A stretch of 64,000 nucleotides of DNA from Cycas panzhihuaensis (lineage: Eukaryota; Cycadophyta). A program made the translations under genes and the position numbers. Positions 9,506-21,205 of this stretch are shown piece after piece (position 1 is the first letter of the stretch; each line of letters begins with the position of its first letter). The notes under the pieces are model-generated. The model saw nothing but the letters and a program-made list of their open reading frames with translations, was not told the origin of the DNA and ran no database searches. The DNA lies in assembly GCA_023213395.1 (NCBI GenBank), contig CM041465.1, forward strand, positions 21,390,001 through 21,454,000. Reading direction: 5' to 3'.

Positions 9506-12226
9506 TAGATGAGCATCTACAGGATAGCTACGTAACTGAGTAGGAATAACAAGAGCGGTCGATGGTGCTCTTGAGTGTAGATAAGGACCTACGAGTAAGG
9601 CAAATACCACGTAGGGCGCCCCATGCACCGGAGCACAAGTTTATGACCTGTGGATGCTATCTAGCTACCTGGAGGTGGTTCCCCACTTTAAACAAGAAGA
9701 GAGGAGGTGAAAGATAAGCCTGAGTAGACCTAGGGGGAGTATCCTCCCACCCTTGGATGGCCGGAAGGAAAAGGAGAGAACCCTTGGAGGGCTTCCCTAA
9801 AGCAAAGGGAAACGAAGAAAGGGGAAGCGGGTGAGTAAGCCACGAATGAGATCCTCTCGGTTACCCAGCTAGGTGGGAGAAAACCAAGGAAGGATAAAGA
9901 GGATAATAAAAAAGAAAGAGCTATGGTGCATGCAAGCAAACTAACCAAGCGTAACAAGTTAACGAGATAAAGATGTAGTTTGCAAGGTGAAGGGGAAAAT
10001 GTAAAAAGGGGAAATCTCCTAAGACCTTTTCCTATGATAGATATAATATGAGAAAAAGTAATAAATGGAATGTAAATCAAGAGATAAAGTTGGTTTCCCT
10101 TTTCCTTACAAATGAGCTAATTACTACCGTACAAAACCTTTCAAAAGAAAAGGAACAAAATAGAGCAGGGATATATACTCAAAACGGAGACGCGGTTGGA
10201 GTGGTGGCGTTCCCACGAGATGCCTGAAATCACTCCACAAAGTATGGTGGATGAGAAGGGTTGTTGTAGAATAAAGCGTGGGGCTTCCTTACCTTCCTCG
10301 GAAATGGCACCAGAGTCCCAAGAAAGGAAAAAAAGATAAAATGATAGCAACAACTAAAATGCTAAAGTAAAACATAAACAAGAGCACTTACTCGCGAGAG
10401 AGAGGGAAATGAATGGATCCTTTGTGCCCTTCATATACCTGCAAGTAAATGGGAGTATCCCTTTCTGGAGAAAGTGTGCTAACAACACAATAGAGAATCC
10501 TAACAATACATATATATATGAAATAAGTATAAACCTCTACACATATATGTTAGTACAATATTGCAATGATAAACTATAAAGAAAACTAGCCAAATAAATA
10601 ATGGGTAAGTCGGTAAGCCTCGGAGTGGCCCACCTGCCGCAAGGAGCAACCCTACCCTCCCTCAAGAAGCCATAAGACAGCAAGGGTATGGCTGTGCTAA
10701 AAGGTTGGAAAGGGAGGCAACAAGAGGTGCAAGAAATCTACAACAAACCAGAGTTCTATAGGGAGCAAACTGGGTTGCCAAGAACGAGGTTAAGTAAGGG
10801 ATAAGTAGCTAGGGCTTATGTGAGTTGCCTATATCAAGATATGAGCCCTCAAACCAGTGCTGCAACAAGTACCAATGCTAATTTCAGTACCTAGAAATAG
10901 CCTACTAAACCCTTATTTCACTCCCAAGAGTAGCATGAGGCAAAATGGAAGGTTTGGAGGGCAAAAAGCCTCTTAGGGAGCGTGGAAGATGGTGCGGAAT
11001 CCACCCAATTCTATCCCAAACTTTGTGTACTCCCTTTTGGCCACTGTCTTGGGTAGGAAACATAGGAAAAAAGGCCCTAACAGCAAGGAAAGAATAGTCC
11101 AAAATAAGACAGTAAACAACCTCCAAAGAGTAAGCTAAGACAAGCTAGGAATAGCATGCAAACCTGGGCATAAATTGGATAAGAGAACCCTAAACCAACA
11201 AATACCTATAGAGAAGAGGAGAAGCTTTTGCCTCTGTCAAGAACTGCTGAAAGGAGGCTAAGAAATCTACTAAAGGACTGTGGAACAACAGGTATGGAGC
11301 CCCTGCTAATGTGGTTGAAGGAAAACCTACACTTGAGGATGCGTGATGGCTGCCCAGGTAAGGAAGTGCTAAAATCTCTCCACAGAGGCCCTCTCCAAGG
11401 TGTGCAAGGGGCTGGGAAGATGTCATAGCTGTACCAAAGAAGAGCTAGGCACTAGAGAATGGTTGCAAGTCCTATAGCAGTAGTGGAGTAGTAGGGAACA
11501 ATAGAGAGCAGGCGTTTTTCCTTGAGATCCTTCCAAAAATGAGCAAAAAGAATACCTAAAATGATTCAGGAAAGACTTAAATACCTAGCCCAAACCCTAA
11601 ATGAGTAATTAGGGCATAGCTGGTGGTGACTTAAGTCATGAGACATGTGGCAGTTCTGCAATAAATATGAGAATTACCATAGTGGATTTTTAAAAATAAA
11701 CTAAGACAATCGCACCGCCGTAAATATCACGGTACCACCGTAAATATCATGGTACCATGAAATTTGCGGTGGTGTAGGACTAGAGGCCAAATCTGGCCCA
11801 AATAGCTAGCCTGGTCTGTGGGCCAATGACCAAGGAGGCTGGCAGAGGGTAGGGCCACTTGCCAAAAGACAGACAAGCTAGCAACCAAGTCACAAGAGCA
11901 AAAATAGGACTCGAAAGGGCGTGACAAGTCTACCAAACAATAACAGGTCATCATATGGGCAAGGATGACATGGGCCAAATGGGTCTTAAGGTGAGTAGGG
12001 CAGAATGTGGGAAGTGACATGGCCACTGGGGTGCCACACTCGCTAGGAATGTGCCCTCGCTATAGTCGTCATAGGCTAGATAGATGTAGATGATAACAAG
12101 ATCATCTATGAGATCAAAACATGCAAGTATATACTTATCACAAAGGAAAACAATGATAAGGTGATAAGCATACCTACACTTACCTGAGTCGACCACTTCG
12201 TATCCATTCTTGGAAGCCAGGAAACA
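9506..12226 (-). repeat. T3 3' LTR (inverted)
   Basis: Read on the minus strand it starts TGTTTCC at 12226 and ends at 9506 in GCTCATCTA, corresponding to the family end GATGCAT..CCA. It matches the other T3 LTR (18484-21200) throughout. The motif cluster is at 11711-11776. A MetLys-type coding role is not seen, and the short ORFs inside are not conserved as proteins. Confidence 0.9.
11600..11776 (-). promoter_or_regulatory. T3 3' LTR promoter motif cluster
   Basis: The cluster contains CACCGCCGTAAATATCACGG, GTACCACCGTAAATATCATG and GTACCATGAAATTTGCGGTGGTG, i.e. three copies of one palindromic GGTACC-centred unit. A G-box-like ACATGTGG lies near 11642. It corresponds to 20684-20748 in the other T3 LTR. 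Confidence 0.45.
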
Positions 12227-12240
12227 CTGCCCCCTTGGCA
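12227..12240 (-). other. Polypurine tract of T3
   Basis: On the minus strand this reads TGCCAAGGGGGCAG, directly followed by the LTR start. It is identical in layout to T1 and T2. Confidence 0.8.
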
Positions 12241-12644
12241 GAAGAGCCTCACCGCCTGGAAGCATGATGCGATGGCGAATGCTAGCAACACAACTGTTAG
12301 TAGTACATGTGTATACAGATATATAAATCAAGATCATAACAGTAGTCAAGGGTCTGGGTGAGTGTCATGGTGGAACGCGTGGGTACGAAGGTAGAGGTGG
12401 AGACAACATAGGGGCTACCTATGTGCCACCCAAAAATTGACTGTGAAATATGAGGGTGAGGGGGCTGCCCCCACCATAAAAGATGCAAAGAGATGTGTAT
12501 AATCAAGTAGAAGAGATGGGTAAACAAAACTGGTAGTCGCCATAGTTTAACCTCATTAGTGACTGAGTTTCAAAGGTGCGAATGGATCATAAAGTGAGGC
12601 GCATGACAACCTGGGGCTTGGGTGACAGGGTGATCAGACAAGCC

Positions 12645-13076
12645 TCAGGGACGCTCAGCAAGAAGAGGAAGGCGGCGCTCAAGGATGAGGTGAACGAGAC
12701 TATTTGCCTCAGTATTGAAGGCCCGAGGAATATGCTAAATGTTGACAGATGAGAAGCAGCCCAGGAGGGACCTAGCGAAAGAAGCAAGGGTTCTCAAGTG
12801 AGGGCATTATACCTGGTAAACCTGGGTGAGATGGGTCACCACAACTTGAGAGTCACAAAGCAGAATAATAGGCATGTGATGGAAATTGAGAGCATCAGTG
12901 AGAGCTTCAATGACAACTATATACTCAGCTTCATTATTAGTAGCCTCTGGGAGGAAGACCCCAAAGCATAGGAAATCGTGTCCAGAGGGGCTACGAAGAA
13001 TCCACGTAGTAACAGAAGGTCCAGGGTTACTGTGGCTTCCACCGTTGGTAAAAATATAGAGGGACATGGGTGACAC
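12645..13076 (-). pseudogene. T3 terminal RNase H
   Basis: This copy of the RNase H outside pol is open over its first 89 codons, and its catalytic residues are clearer than in T1. It starts MSPMSLYIFTNGGS (alternative start at MSLYIF), has SNPGP, EATNNEAEY and LLCDSQVVVTHLTQVYQ, then a stop where T1 and T2 have R (TAA for CGA-like). Downstream, HIPRAFNTEANSLVHL has the last Asp changed to Asn, and an in-frame TAG replaces Gln. It ends LLAERP then TGA. It is retained although RT, pol RNase H and integrase have been lost from this element, which makes it noteworthy. Neighbours are the promoter-like spacer upstream and the polypurine tract downstream. Confidence 0.75.
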
Positions 13077-14531
13077 AAAGTCCTAGTGGTAATAAATAAT
13101 AGTGGAACGAAATAAGGACTCGAAAGGCAAGCAATAGGTGGCCATGAAGGGTAGGAGGACCTAGCAATGAGGCTACTCAAGGACGAGAGCAAGCGGTCCA
13201 ACCACTACCTAAGAGCGGGTGGAAAAAGAGCGCTCTGAAGTACCAAAGGTCACTATGGGAAGCAAAACATGCTCCCGGACGAGGGGAGCACTCCCTCTGG
13301 AAACCCCAGGAGTAAAAAATGGCTGCAGAAACAAGTCCAGGATGGCGAAACAATCCAAACAAGTATAAACTCAGGCATGCACGGGAGTAGCATGTAAAAC
13401 GAGATAGAAGGGCCCTACGAAAAAGTGCAATAATGAGGTGCTATAAATGCACTTGCGAGAAAGAGCAAAAAGGGCACCAAAGAAGCACAATGAGAGGCAG
13501 GACCAGAAGACAAAGACGATTAAGGAAATGGGATGGTCCCAATGGTTGTCGCGAGAGCGAAAACGAAGGTAGTGCCCGTCGAGGCCCCCTCTTATATAAG
13601 GAAATTCAATGGAAAACAGATTCATTTTCACCGGCTCTTGTGAGAAACCAGAGCCATTTCCTTACGCAGCAGAGCACCGCCTAACTTTGGAGGCATGCGA
13701 GGGGAGATCAGACCATTAGATCGAAGCACGGAGAGAGCCAGCGGGATCAGCAGGACGCGATGGCAACAGCTAGACTAGATCCAGTGAGTGGATCCTACGA
13801 AACCCATCCCATTTCAAAGTTTAAAATTCAGTGATTTTTGTTAATTTTTACATAGTGTTTGTGCCCCATATGGGTAGATGGAGACCTCTCAGAGTCTGAA
13901 TTAGACTCAGAAAGAGGGGGGGATACATGTATTTAATTTTAGCAAGGGAAAGCATGGGCCTCCAGGGGGGTCATATATAGACTCATATGATTGTACCCCC
14001 CCTACAAGGACACTGGCTTCCCATATATACGATGTAACATATGATTTTGATGGTGTATATATATACGGGGTAATTGGTACCCCATTTTGATATGAGATGA
14101 TATGTATATCATGCATGGCAGATGATATGTATGTTTTGTTATATATGTTATAGATACTTTGTTATATGATGCACGTATTTCCTTCATTACATGGCTATAT
14201 ATCTAACAGGAGCACACACGACCACCATAAGTAGAGGTGATAGAGATGGTTTGAGGTTAGAAATAGAGCAACACGTATGTTCATGGAGGAGCATAGCAGG
14301 ATATACAAAGGAAACACCAGGCAAGAGAGAGGAGTAATGATACTCCAGAGCGTTGTCCTAACTAGGGGATACCCAAATAGGAAGACCAAAGTTCCCAAAA
14401 GGATATGGGAACACGGGTTCCATAGGAGGAACTAGAAAGAAACGGGAGAGGCCATCTTAAATTTCCATTCCACCCATGACTGGGAGGAATGGAAACAACT
14501 TAAGATGGTAGTTTAAGCTTATTTCAGAGTG
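13077..14531 (-). other. T3 spacer without the antisense gene
   Basis: On the minus strand it corresponds first to the T1 segment after the integrase stop (14531 to about 13932 matching 438-1030). It then jumps at about 13920-13932 to the sequence on the far side of the antisense gene (T1 about 3255) and goes on to the hairpin GGCTCT/AGAGCC, a TATATA box at 13591-13600 and the conserved pre-RNase H region. A weak ORF starting near the hairpin (13631-13371) has counterparts in T1 and T2, but frames break and I do not call it a gene. Confidence 0.6.
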
Positions 14532-14779
14532 TAAAGAGAGAAAGAGATATGCCTAGACCCCATAGGGGTAGGGGTAGTCACACGTAGAGTAGGAGATAGG
14601 TGTTGAAGGGTAGGCCCGATGCAATTAGGCCTACCAGTAAACTCACTATGGTCGGAACCAAATGAGTGCAATGAACCTGGCACACGATGGATCATGTGGC
14701 AAGGTTACATCTGAGTAGGAGTGGCTCTAGTCCTAGGTAAGGATCTAGAGCGTGAAGAAGAAGTGCCTCTACGAGTGGC

Positions 14780-17700
14780 TCGTCAATGCGAACGCCTATG
14801 TGAAACCACTCGAGGAGGCCGAGAAGGTGAAATAAGTGGTTGGTTCAGGACCAGTGGCTTAGGAGCCAATGTGGAATGAGGAGGATTAGGAATATCTGAT
14901 TGATATATCCCCTTAGGTGCTCGTGAAACCAGGGTCACATGTCGAGGAGAGGGCTCATAATCCTCGCTATCTGACTCAGAATCACCTGTGATGGCTAAGT
15001 AACTATAACCACCTACGCTAATAGGGGAAAACCTGACTAGGTTTGGCTCATGACATGGCATAGGGTTCGACTGATGATGGTCGGTCTCCTAAAACAAAGG
15101 CCCCACGGAAGGTGTAGCCTCCTCAGGATCACTATCTTCATCATCAAAGACAGCCTGGCAGGCTAGATGAGAGGTGTGAGATGGTATAGGCTCACAGGTG
15201 ACAACTTTAACTCATCCTTCATGGACAAATTTAAGTTTCCCCCATTGCGTGGAGCAGATTGCTCCCATTTGGTTGAGCCATAGTCGGCCCAACAAGAGGT
15301 TGTACTCCACATCGATATCGAGTACAACAACTTCGACAGAAATAGTTTTCCCTCCTAAGGTGAGGGAATGGGAGACTTTCCCTAAAGGGGACTTCTCACT
15401 CCCATCATACCCTTGGTATTTCCAAGGGACAAACTCAAGAGCTACTATGCCTAGCTCCTTGAGCATACATGCAGGCATAGCATTAACTAAGGAGCCATTA
15501 TCTACAATGATCCTCTTTATGATAAAATCATGAGTGTCAATGGTAATGACAAATAGGTAATGTAAAAGCTTCTCTCGCTTACTGGGAGACGGGAGATCTC
15601 TGGGATCAAATGAGATGACAGGTGGTCCATAGGAGGTAGCACCTACTGCATGGATGGAAGCATCTTGTTGGCCAAGTTCTTCAAGAAGAAGAGCATGTTG
15701 CTCAGGGTAACTTCTCAAGACATCCATCAAGGACATCCCCGCAACGATGGTATAGAGCTCGTCAATGATAGAGAAGGGCTTACCCTTCGTAGGTTAGGTA
15801 AGTGCCCTTTGAAAATCGTAACAGCCAGGGCATACGGGGATAGTCTTGGGAAGTGCATGGGGTTCCAGAAGAGAAGTTTCTAGAAGAGGATTAAGGTGAG
15901 ATGTGGATGAAGAGGCACTAGCTGCCTCTTTAGCGACTTGAGACCAGGTTAAGGCATATAACGAAGTGGTTTCAAGCAATTCGACAACCTTTTTTCTCTT
16001 ATTCTAGGATTGTGAAGGTGATGGAGTGTGGTAGTTAGGGGAATGCAAGAAGGATGGTGAACCTCGTGTACCCTTCCCTCTACCATGCGAAGGGCAAGAA
16101 TCGGGGGATCTACCCCGGTTTTAGTTATTTCTTTGTTGGGCATTGTGATCATGCTCCCCATATTTGGGAAATGGATCTTTATGAACGGGTTAATCAAGAT
16201 TGGGCCTCGATGCCCATCTGGGAGATGAATCACATGGTGGGGCATCACAAGGGTGTTGCACCTGATAACGCGAGTCATCATGGAAGCACTCCCCATGAAT
16301 GGAGCACCACCTCTTCTCAAGTGGGGGATCTATCTTTCTCGTTTGAGAGGACTGGGTGTTTCCATTCCTGGGGAGGGAAGCTTGAGTTATTTGTTAAACT
16401 TGTTTATTAGACATTGGGGATGAAGAGGCTTGGAGTTTAAGCTCCTTCATCATACGCTCGAATGAGCGTATGGCAGAAGTAAGGGGGTCTAAAGTCCTCT
16501 CAGTTGGATGAGAGGAAGACCTGGTGGGTTACGAAGGTTTAGTATCTTTGGTTGAAGGTGGTGCCTCATGTCGCTATGAGGGCTTGAGAGGCTTCTTGAG
16601 TCTAGCTTGGATCTCAATAGCCTCCAATGCTAAACACTTGGCGATCGCAGAGTCACATGTGGTTGCCCCCATTTTAAGGACTTCCACATATACTTTGGGA
16701 TGAAGTGCATTAATGAAAAGATCTCTCTTCAACTCCTCGGGCAACGTTGCCTTAGTGGAGTGAAGCAGGTCATGGAATTTCCTCACAAAGTCGCAATTCA
16801 TCTCATCATGACCTTATTTCAGTGATAAGAGGGATTTCATTTTGCTCTCGAATGGATAGGCTACATCAAAGTAGTTGATGAACTTGTCCACAAATTGCTA
16901 GAATGAAAAGATAGAGTGGGCAGGGAGATGATAAAACCACTTGAGGGCATCGCCCTGCAACAATCATGGAAATAATTTCATTAGGATATGGTCATAATCC
17001 TAGTAGTCTATACACACCATAGAAAAACTATACACGTATTCAGCTGGATCTTACGACGAAGTTCCATCAAATCTAGGAACTGAAGGAGGATGAGGTGGTA
17101 GATTAGTTCTTAATGCCTTAATAGATAAAGGTGTTGATCTATAGTCCATGAAGGGATATGCCCTTGCCTAGACAGTAGGATCAACGAATACTATAGTAGG
17201 TAGTGAGCAAGGAGCAGATGGGGGTGGCATACCCATCCCTCCTTGAGGAAACACCCCTTGCTGGAAGGGGGATTGAGGATAAGTGCCTTGGAAGGGAGTC
17301 AAGTTCCCTTGAAAAGGCACAACAAAAGGGATTGTGCTAGATGAAGGAAAAGGCGGATGTGGAACTGGGTTTTGTACATATGGGCCACCCGTAGGTGGGG
17401 CAATCCCATATGGGTGTAGCAGATCCACCCCATAAGCTGGGAGGTGGTTTCCTCTACCCTTCCCCCAAGGTTGAGAAGTATACCCTGGGGGGACGTAAAA
17501 GGAAGCATCAACAGATTGATTTTAAGGGTGTGCGGGAGCAGATCCTACAAGACTAATGGTTGGAGGGTTAGTAGGACCGATAGCCCTACTAGGGAAAGTA
17601 TATATCACATTAGAGGATGGCACATTAGTTTGGCTAGGCACAGGTATGCTAACCTTTAGCTGAGGGAAGGACATATCACGGGAAGGTCCTAAAGCACTAG

Positions 17701-18316
17701 GACCTTGGCGAGGAATAGAAGGTACAACATGTATCCCAACAACAACAATAGGGAAAGAGTGGGACGCATGTGTAGGCACGAAGGGATTAGTTGTTGCAGG
17801 AGGAGCAGATGAGGATGAAGAAAGCGGGGGAGGAGCGAACGAAGAAGAGGCTCCCCTATTGAAGGCATCTTCAAGCCATCTAGGATGTGGTTGAAAATGA
17901 GTAGTATGATGGCACTCATTAAAAGCTTCAACTACGTTGGTGGGAGGCATATTTACATGCTCGTAAGAGATAGACGGAACCTCAAACTAAGTAGATCCCT
18001 TGGGACATTCCTCATAAGAATCACCAATTGAGTGGTAAATCTTAAGAGGAAAAGATCCTTCTACCGCATGGGTAGAGGGATGGGCATCAAGCAGGTGATG
18101 TTGGTCACCCAGGTAGTAAATAGGATCATCACCCTCTTGGGTGGATCCCGGAATAGAAGAGGGAAACTCATGAGTTTCCATAGTTGAGGTGTGGTAGGCC
18201 CAATCAGAAGGGTATCCCTCCATAGTCGAATCAGAATCTGACAAAGGAAGAGGACGATACTCAGGGTCTTCTAATAATGGAGGTGGACCACGTAAGTGAT
18301 GAGAGAAGCATCGCAT
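14780..18316 (-). pseudogene. T3 gag-protease polyprotein
   Basis: One reading frame runs from MRCFSHHLRGPPPLLEDPEY to beyond the protease, broken only by scattered stops that mostly stand for Gln or Trp. Order: N-terminal region (TMEGYPSDWAYH), Pro/Ser-rich linker (about 17800-17170), a retrotransposon gag domain (FINYFDVAYPFES, KMKSLLSLK, FVRKFHDLLHSTKATLPEEL, 16870-16570), an atypical zinc finger WCSIHGECFHDDSRY (about 16310), then a basic linker. The aspartic protease has active site IIVDNGSLVNAMP (near 15515) and the closing LLLGRLWLNQMGA (near 15265). After the protease is an acidic and Ser/Arg/Pro-rich tail (15061-14780). Gag forms the particle and protease cuts the polyprotein. No conserved stop separates gag from protease. 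T10 has the same arrangement. Confidence 0.85.
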
Positions 18317-18463
18317 ACAAGGTTAACCAACACTGTTAGGAGAAGGAAAGGGCGATAAAAGTGCATGTTGGGGGCTACCCAACGAAGAAAATAAGTAGAA
18401 GACAACCACAAGGAGGTAGTAATACCAACAGAAAATACCAAAAACTAGCTCCCTTACTGGCAG

Positions 18464-18483
18464 ATCCCCAGTATGGTCGCTAG
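18464..18483 (-). other. Primer-binding site of T3
   Basis: On the minus strand, CTAGCGACCATACTGGGGAT directly follows the LTR end. It matches TTGGCGACCATATTGGGGAC in T9 (57934-57953). The unmutated form is likely TGGCGACCATAYTGGGGA, complementary to a tRNA 3' end. It resembles the tRNA-Arg type site of Ogre elements, but which tRNA is not established. Confidence 0.6.
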
Positions 18484-21200
18484 TGGATATGCATCTATGG
18501 GATAGCTACCTAACTAAGTAGGAATAACAAGAGCGGTCGATGGTGCTATTGAGTGTAGATAAGGACCTACGAGTAAGGCAAATACCACGCAGGGCGCCTC
18601 GTGCACCAGAGCATGAGTTTGGGACCTGCGGATGGTATCCAGCTACGTGGAGGTGGTTCCCCACTTCAAACAAGAAGAGAGGAGGCGAAAGATAAGCCTA
18701 AGTAGGCCTAGGGGGAGGATCCTCCCACATTTGGATGGCCGGAAGGGAAAGGAGAGAACCCTTGGAGGGTTACTCTAGAGCAGAGGGAAACGAAGAAAGG
18801 GGAAGTAGGTGAGTAACCCACGAATGAGATCCTCTCAGTTACCCAGCTAGGTGGGAGAAAACTGAGGAAGGGTAAAAGGGACAATAAAAAAGAAAGAGCT
18901 ATGGTGCATGCAAGCAAATTAACCAAGCGTAATAAGTTAACGAGACAAAGATGTAGTTTGCAAGGTGAAGGGGAAAAGGTGAAAAGGGAAAATCTCCTAA
19001 GACCTTTTCCTATGATAGATATAATGCGAGAAAAAGTAACAAATGGAATGTAAATCAAGAGATAAAGTTGGTTTTCCTTTTCCTTTCAAATGAGTTAATT
19101 ACTACCATATAAAACCTTTCAAAAGAAAAGGAATAAAATAGATCGAGGGTACATACCCAGAACAAAGACACGGTTGGAGTGGTGGCATTCCCACGAGATG
19201 CCCAAAATCACTCCACGAAGCATGGTGGACGAGAAGGGTTGCGGTAGAACAAAGCGCGGGGCTTCCTTACCCTCCCCGAAAATGGCACTAGAGTGCCAAG
19301 AAAGGAAAAAAAGATAAAATGATAGCAACAACTAAAATGCTAAAGTAAAATGTAAACAAGAGCACTTACCCACGAGAGAGGGGGAAAGGAATGGATCCTT
19401 TGTGTCCTTCGTGTACCTACAAGTAAATGGGAGTATCCCTTTCCGGAGAAAGGGTGCTAACAACACAATAGAGAATCCTAACAATACATATATGTATGAA
19501 ACAAGTATAAACCTCTACACATATATGTCAGTATTCAATGTTACAATGATAAACTATAAAGAAAACTATCCAAATAAATTAAGGGTAAGTTGGTAAGCCT
19601 CGGAGTGGCCCACCTCCTGCAAGGAGTAACCCTACCCTCCCTCAAGAAGCTATAAGGCAACGAGGGTATGGCTATGCTAAAAGGCTAGAAAGGGAGGCAA
19701 CAAGAGGCTCAAGAAGTCTACAACAAACCAGAGCACTATAGGGAGCAAACTGGGTTGCCAAGAATGAGGTTGAGCAAGGGACAAGTAGCCAGGGCTTATG
19801 TGAGTTACCCAGATCAAGATATGAGCCCTCAAACCAGCACTGCAACAAGTGCCAACACTGATTTCAGTAGCTAGAAATAGCCTACTAAACCCTTGTTTCA
19901 CTCCCAAGAGCAGCATGGGGCAAAAGGGAAGGTTTGGAGGGCAAAAAGCCTCTTAGGGAGCATGGAAGGTGGTGCAGAATCCACCTAGCTTTATCCCAAA
20001 CCTTGTGTACTCCCTTTTGGCCGTTGTCCTAGGTAGGAAATGCGGAAAAAAAATGCCCTAATAGTAAGGAAAGAACAGTCCAAAATAAGATAGGAAACAA
20101 CCTCTAAAGAGTAAGATAAGACAAGCTAAGAATAACATGCAAACCTAGGCATAAATTGGACAAAAGAGAACCCTAAACCAACAAATACCTGTAGAGAAGA
20201 GAGGAAGCTTTTGCCTCTATCAAGAACTGTTGAAAGAAGGCTGAGAAATCTACCAAAGGACTGTGGAATAATAGGTATGGATCCCCTGCTAATGTGGCTA
20301 AAGGAAAACCTGCACTTGAGGATGCTTGATGGCTACCCGAGTAAGGAAGTGCTGAAATCTCTCCAAGGAGGCCCTCTTCAAGGTGTGCAAGGGGCTGGGA
20401 AGATGTCACAACTGTACCAAAGGAGATTTAGGCACTGGAGAATGTTTGCAGGTCCTGTAGTAGTAGTGGAGCAGCAGAGAGCAGGTGTTTTTCCTTGAGA
20501 TCCTTCCAAAAATGAGCAAAAAGAATACCTAAAATGATTTAGGAAAGACTTAAATACCCAGCCCAAACCCTAAATGAGCGATTAGGGCATAGCTGGCGGT
20601 GACTTAAGTCATGAGACACGTGGTAGTTCTATAATAAATATGAGAATATCGATAGTGAATTTTTAAAAATAAACTAAGACAGTCGCACCGCCGTAAATAT
20701 CATGGTACCACCGTAAATATTGTGGTACCACGAAATCTGCGGTGGTGGAGGGCCAGAGGCCAAATCTGGCCCAAACAGCCAGCCTGGGCTATGGGCCAAT
20801 GACTAAGGAGGCTGGCAGGGGGGTAGGGCCACTTGCCAGAAGGGAGACAAGCTAGCAACCAAGTCACAAGAGCAAAAATAAGACTCAAAAGGGCATGACA
20901 AGTCTACCAAACAACAACGGGTCATTATATGGGTAAGGATGACATGACCCAAATGGGTCTTAAGGTGAGTAGGGAAAAATGCGAGAAGTGACGTGGCCAC
21001 TGGGGTGCCACACTCACTGGGAATATTCCCCCACTATAGTCGTCATAGGCTAGATAGGTGTAGATGACAACAAGATCATCTACGAGATCAAAACATGTAA
21101 GCATATACTCATCACAAAGGAAAACAATGATAAGGTGAGAAGCATACCTACACTTACCTGAGTCAACCACTCCATATCTATTCTCGAAAACTGGGAAATA
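18484..21200 (-). repeat. T3 5' LTR (inverted)
   Basis: Read on the minus strand it begins TATTTCCCAGTTTTCGAGAA at 21200 (TG mutated to TA) and ends in GATGCATATCCA at 18484. It aligns with 9506-12226 over its whole length. It is followed by the PBS and then gag on the minus strand, so it is the 5' LTR. Confidence 0.9.
20545..20748 (-). promoter_or_regulatory. T3 5' LTR promoter region
   Basis: On the minus strand the order is: GGTACC-centred motif units (20748-20684), TTTAAAAAT, G-box CACGTG (20622-20617), then TATTTAAG (about 20556-20549) as a TATA-like box. This is the only promoter of T3 in the right position for a full-length transcript. Activity is inferred. Confidence 0.45.
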
Positions 21201-21205
21201 CTTTC
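21201..21205. repeat. Target-site duplication of T3, right copy
   Basis: CTTTC directly follows the T3 LTR and is identical to 9501-9505. Removing T3 and one copy restores the integrase frame of T2. Confidence 0.85.

Larger units (their letters stand above)
9506..21200 (-). mobile_element. T3: non-autonomous Tat-like element inserted into T2
   Basis: T3 is complete, on the minus strand, with two LTRs of about 2.72 kb, a PBS, a gag-protease region, a terminal RNase H, a polypurine tract and a 5-bp duplication CTTTC. RT, pol RNase H and integrase are absent: the sequence jumps near 14531 from the region after protease to the block that follows the integrase stop in T1 and T2. The antisense gene cassette is also absent (junction near 13920-13932). 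Its mobility would have needed pol from another copy. The LTRs look highly similar to each other by eye, with mostly transitions. Confidence 0.9.

Noticed and set aside
9506-21200. T3 inverted repeats as a DNA transposon or a large palindrome
   Set aside because: The two 2.7-kb repeats are in direct orientation to each other with PBS and polypurine tract inside, so they are LTRs. They are inverted only with respect to the host element T2.
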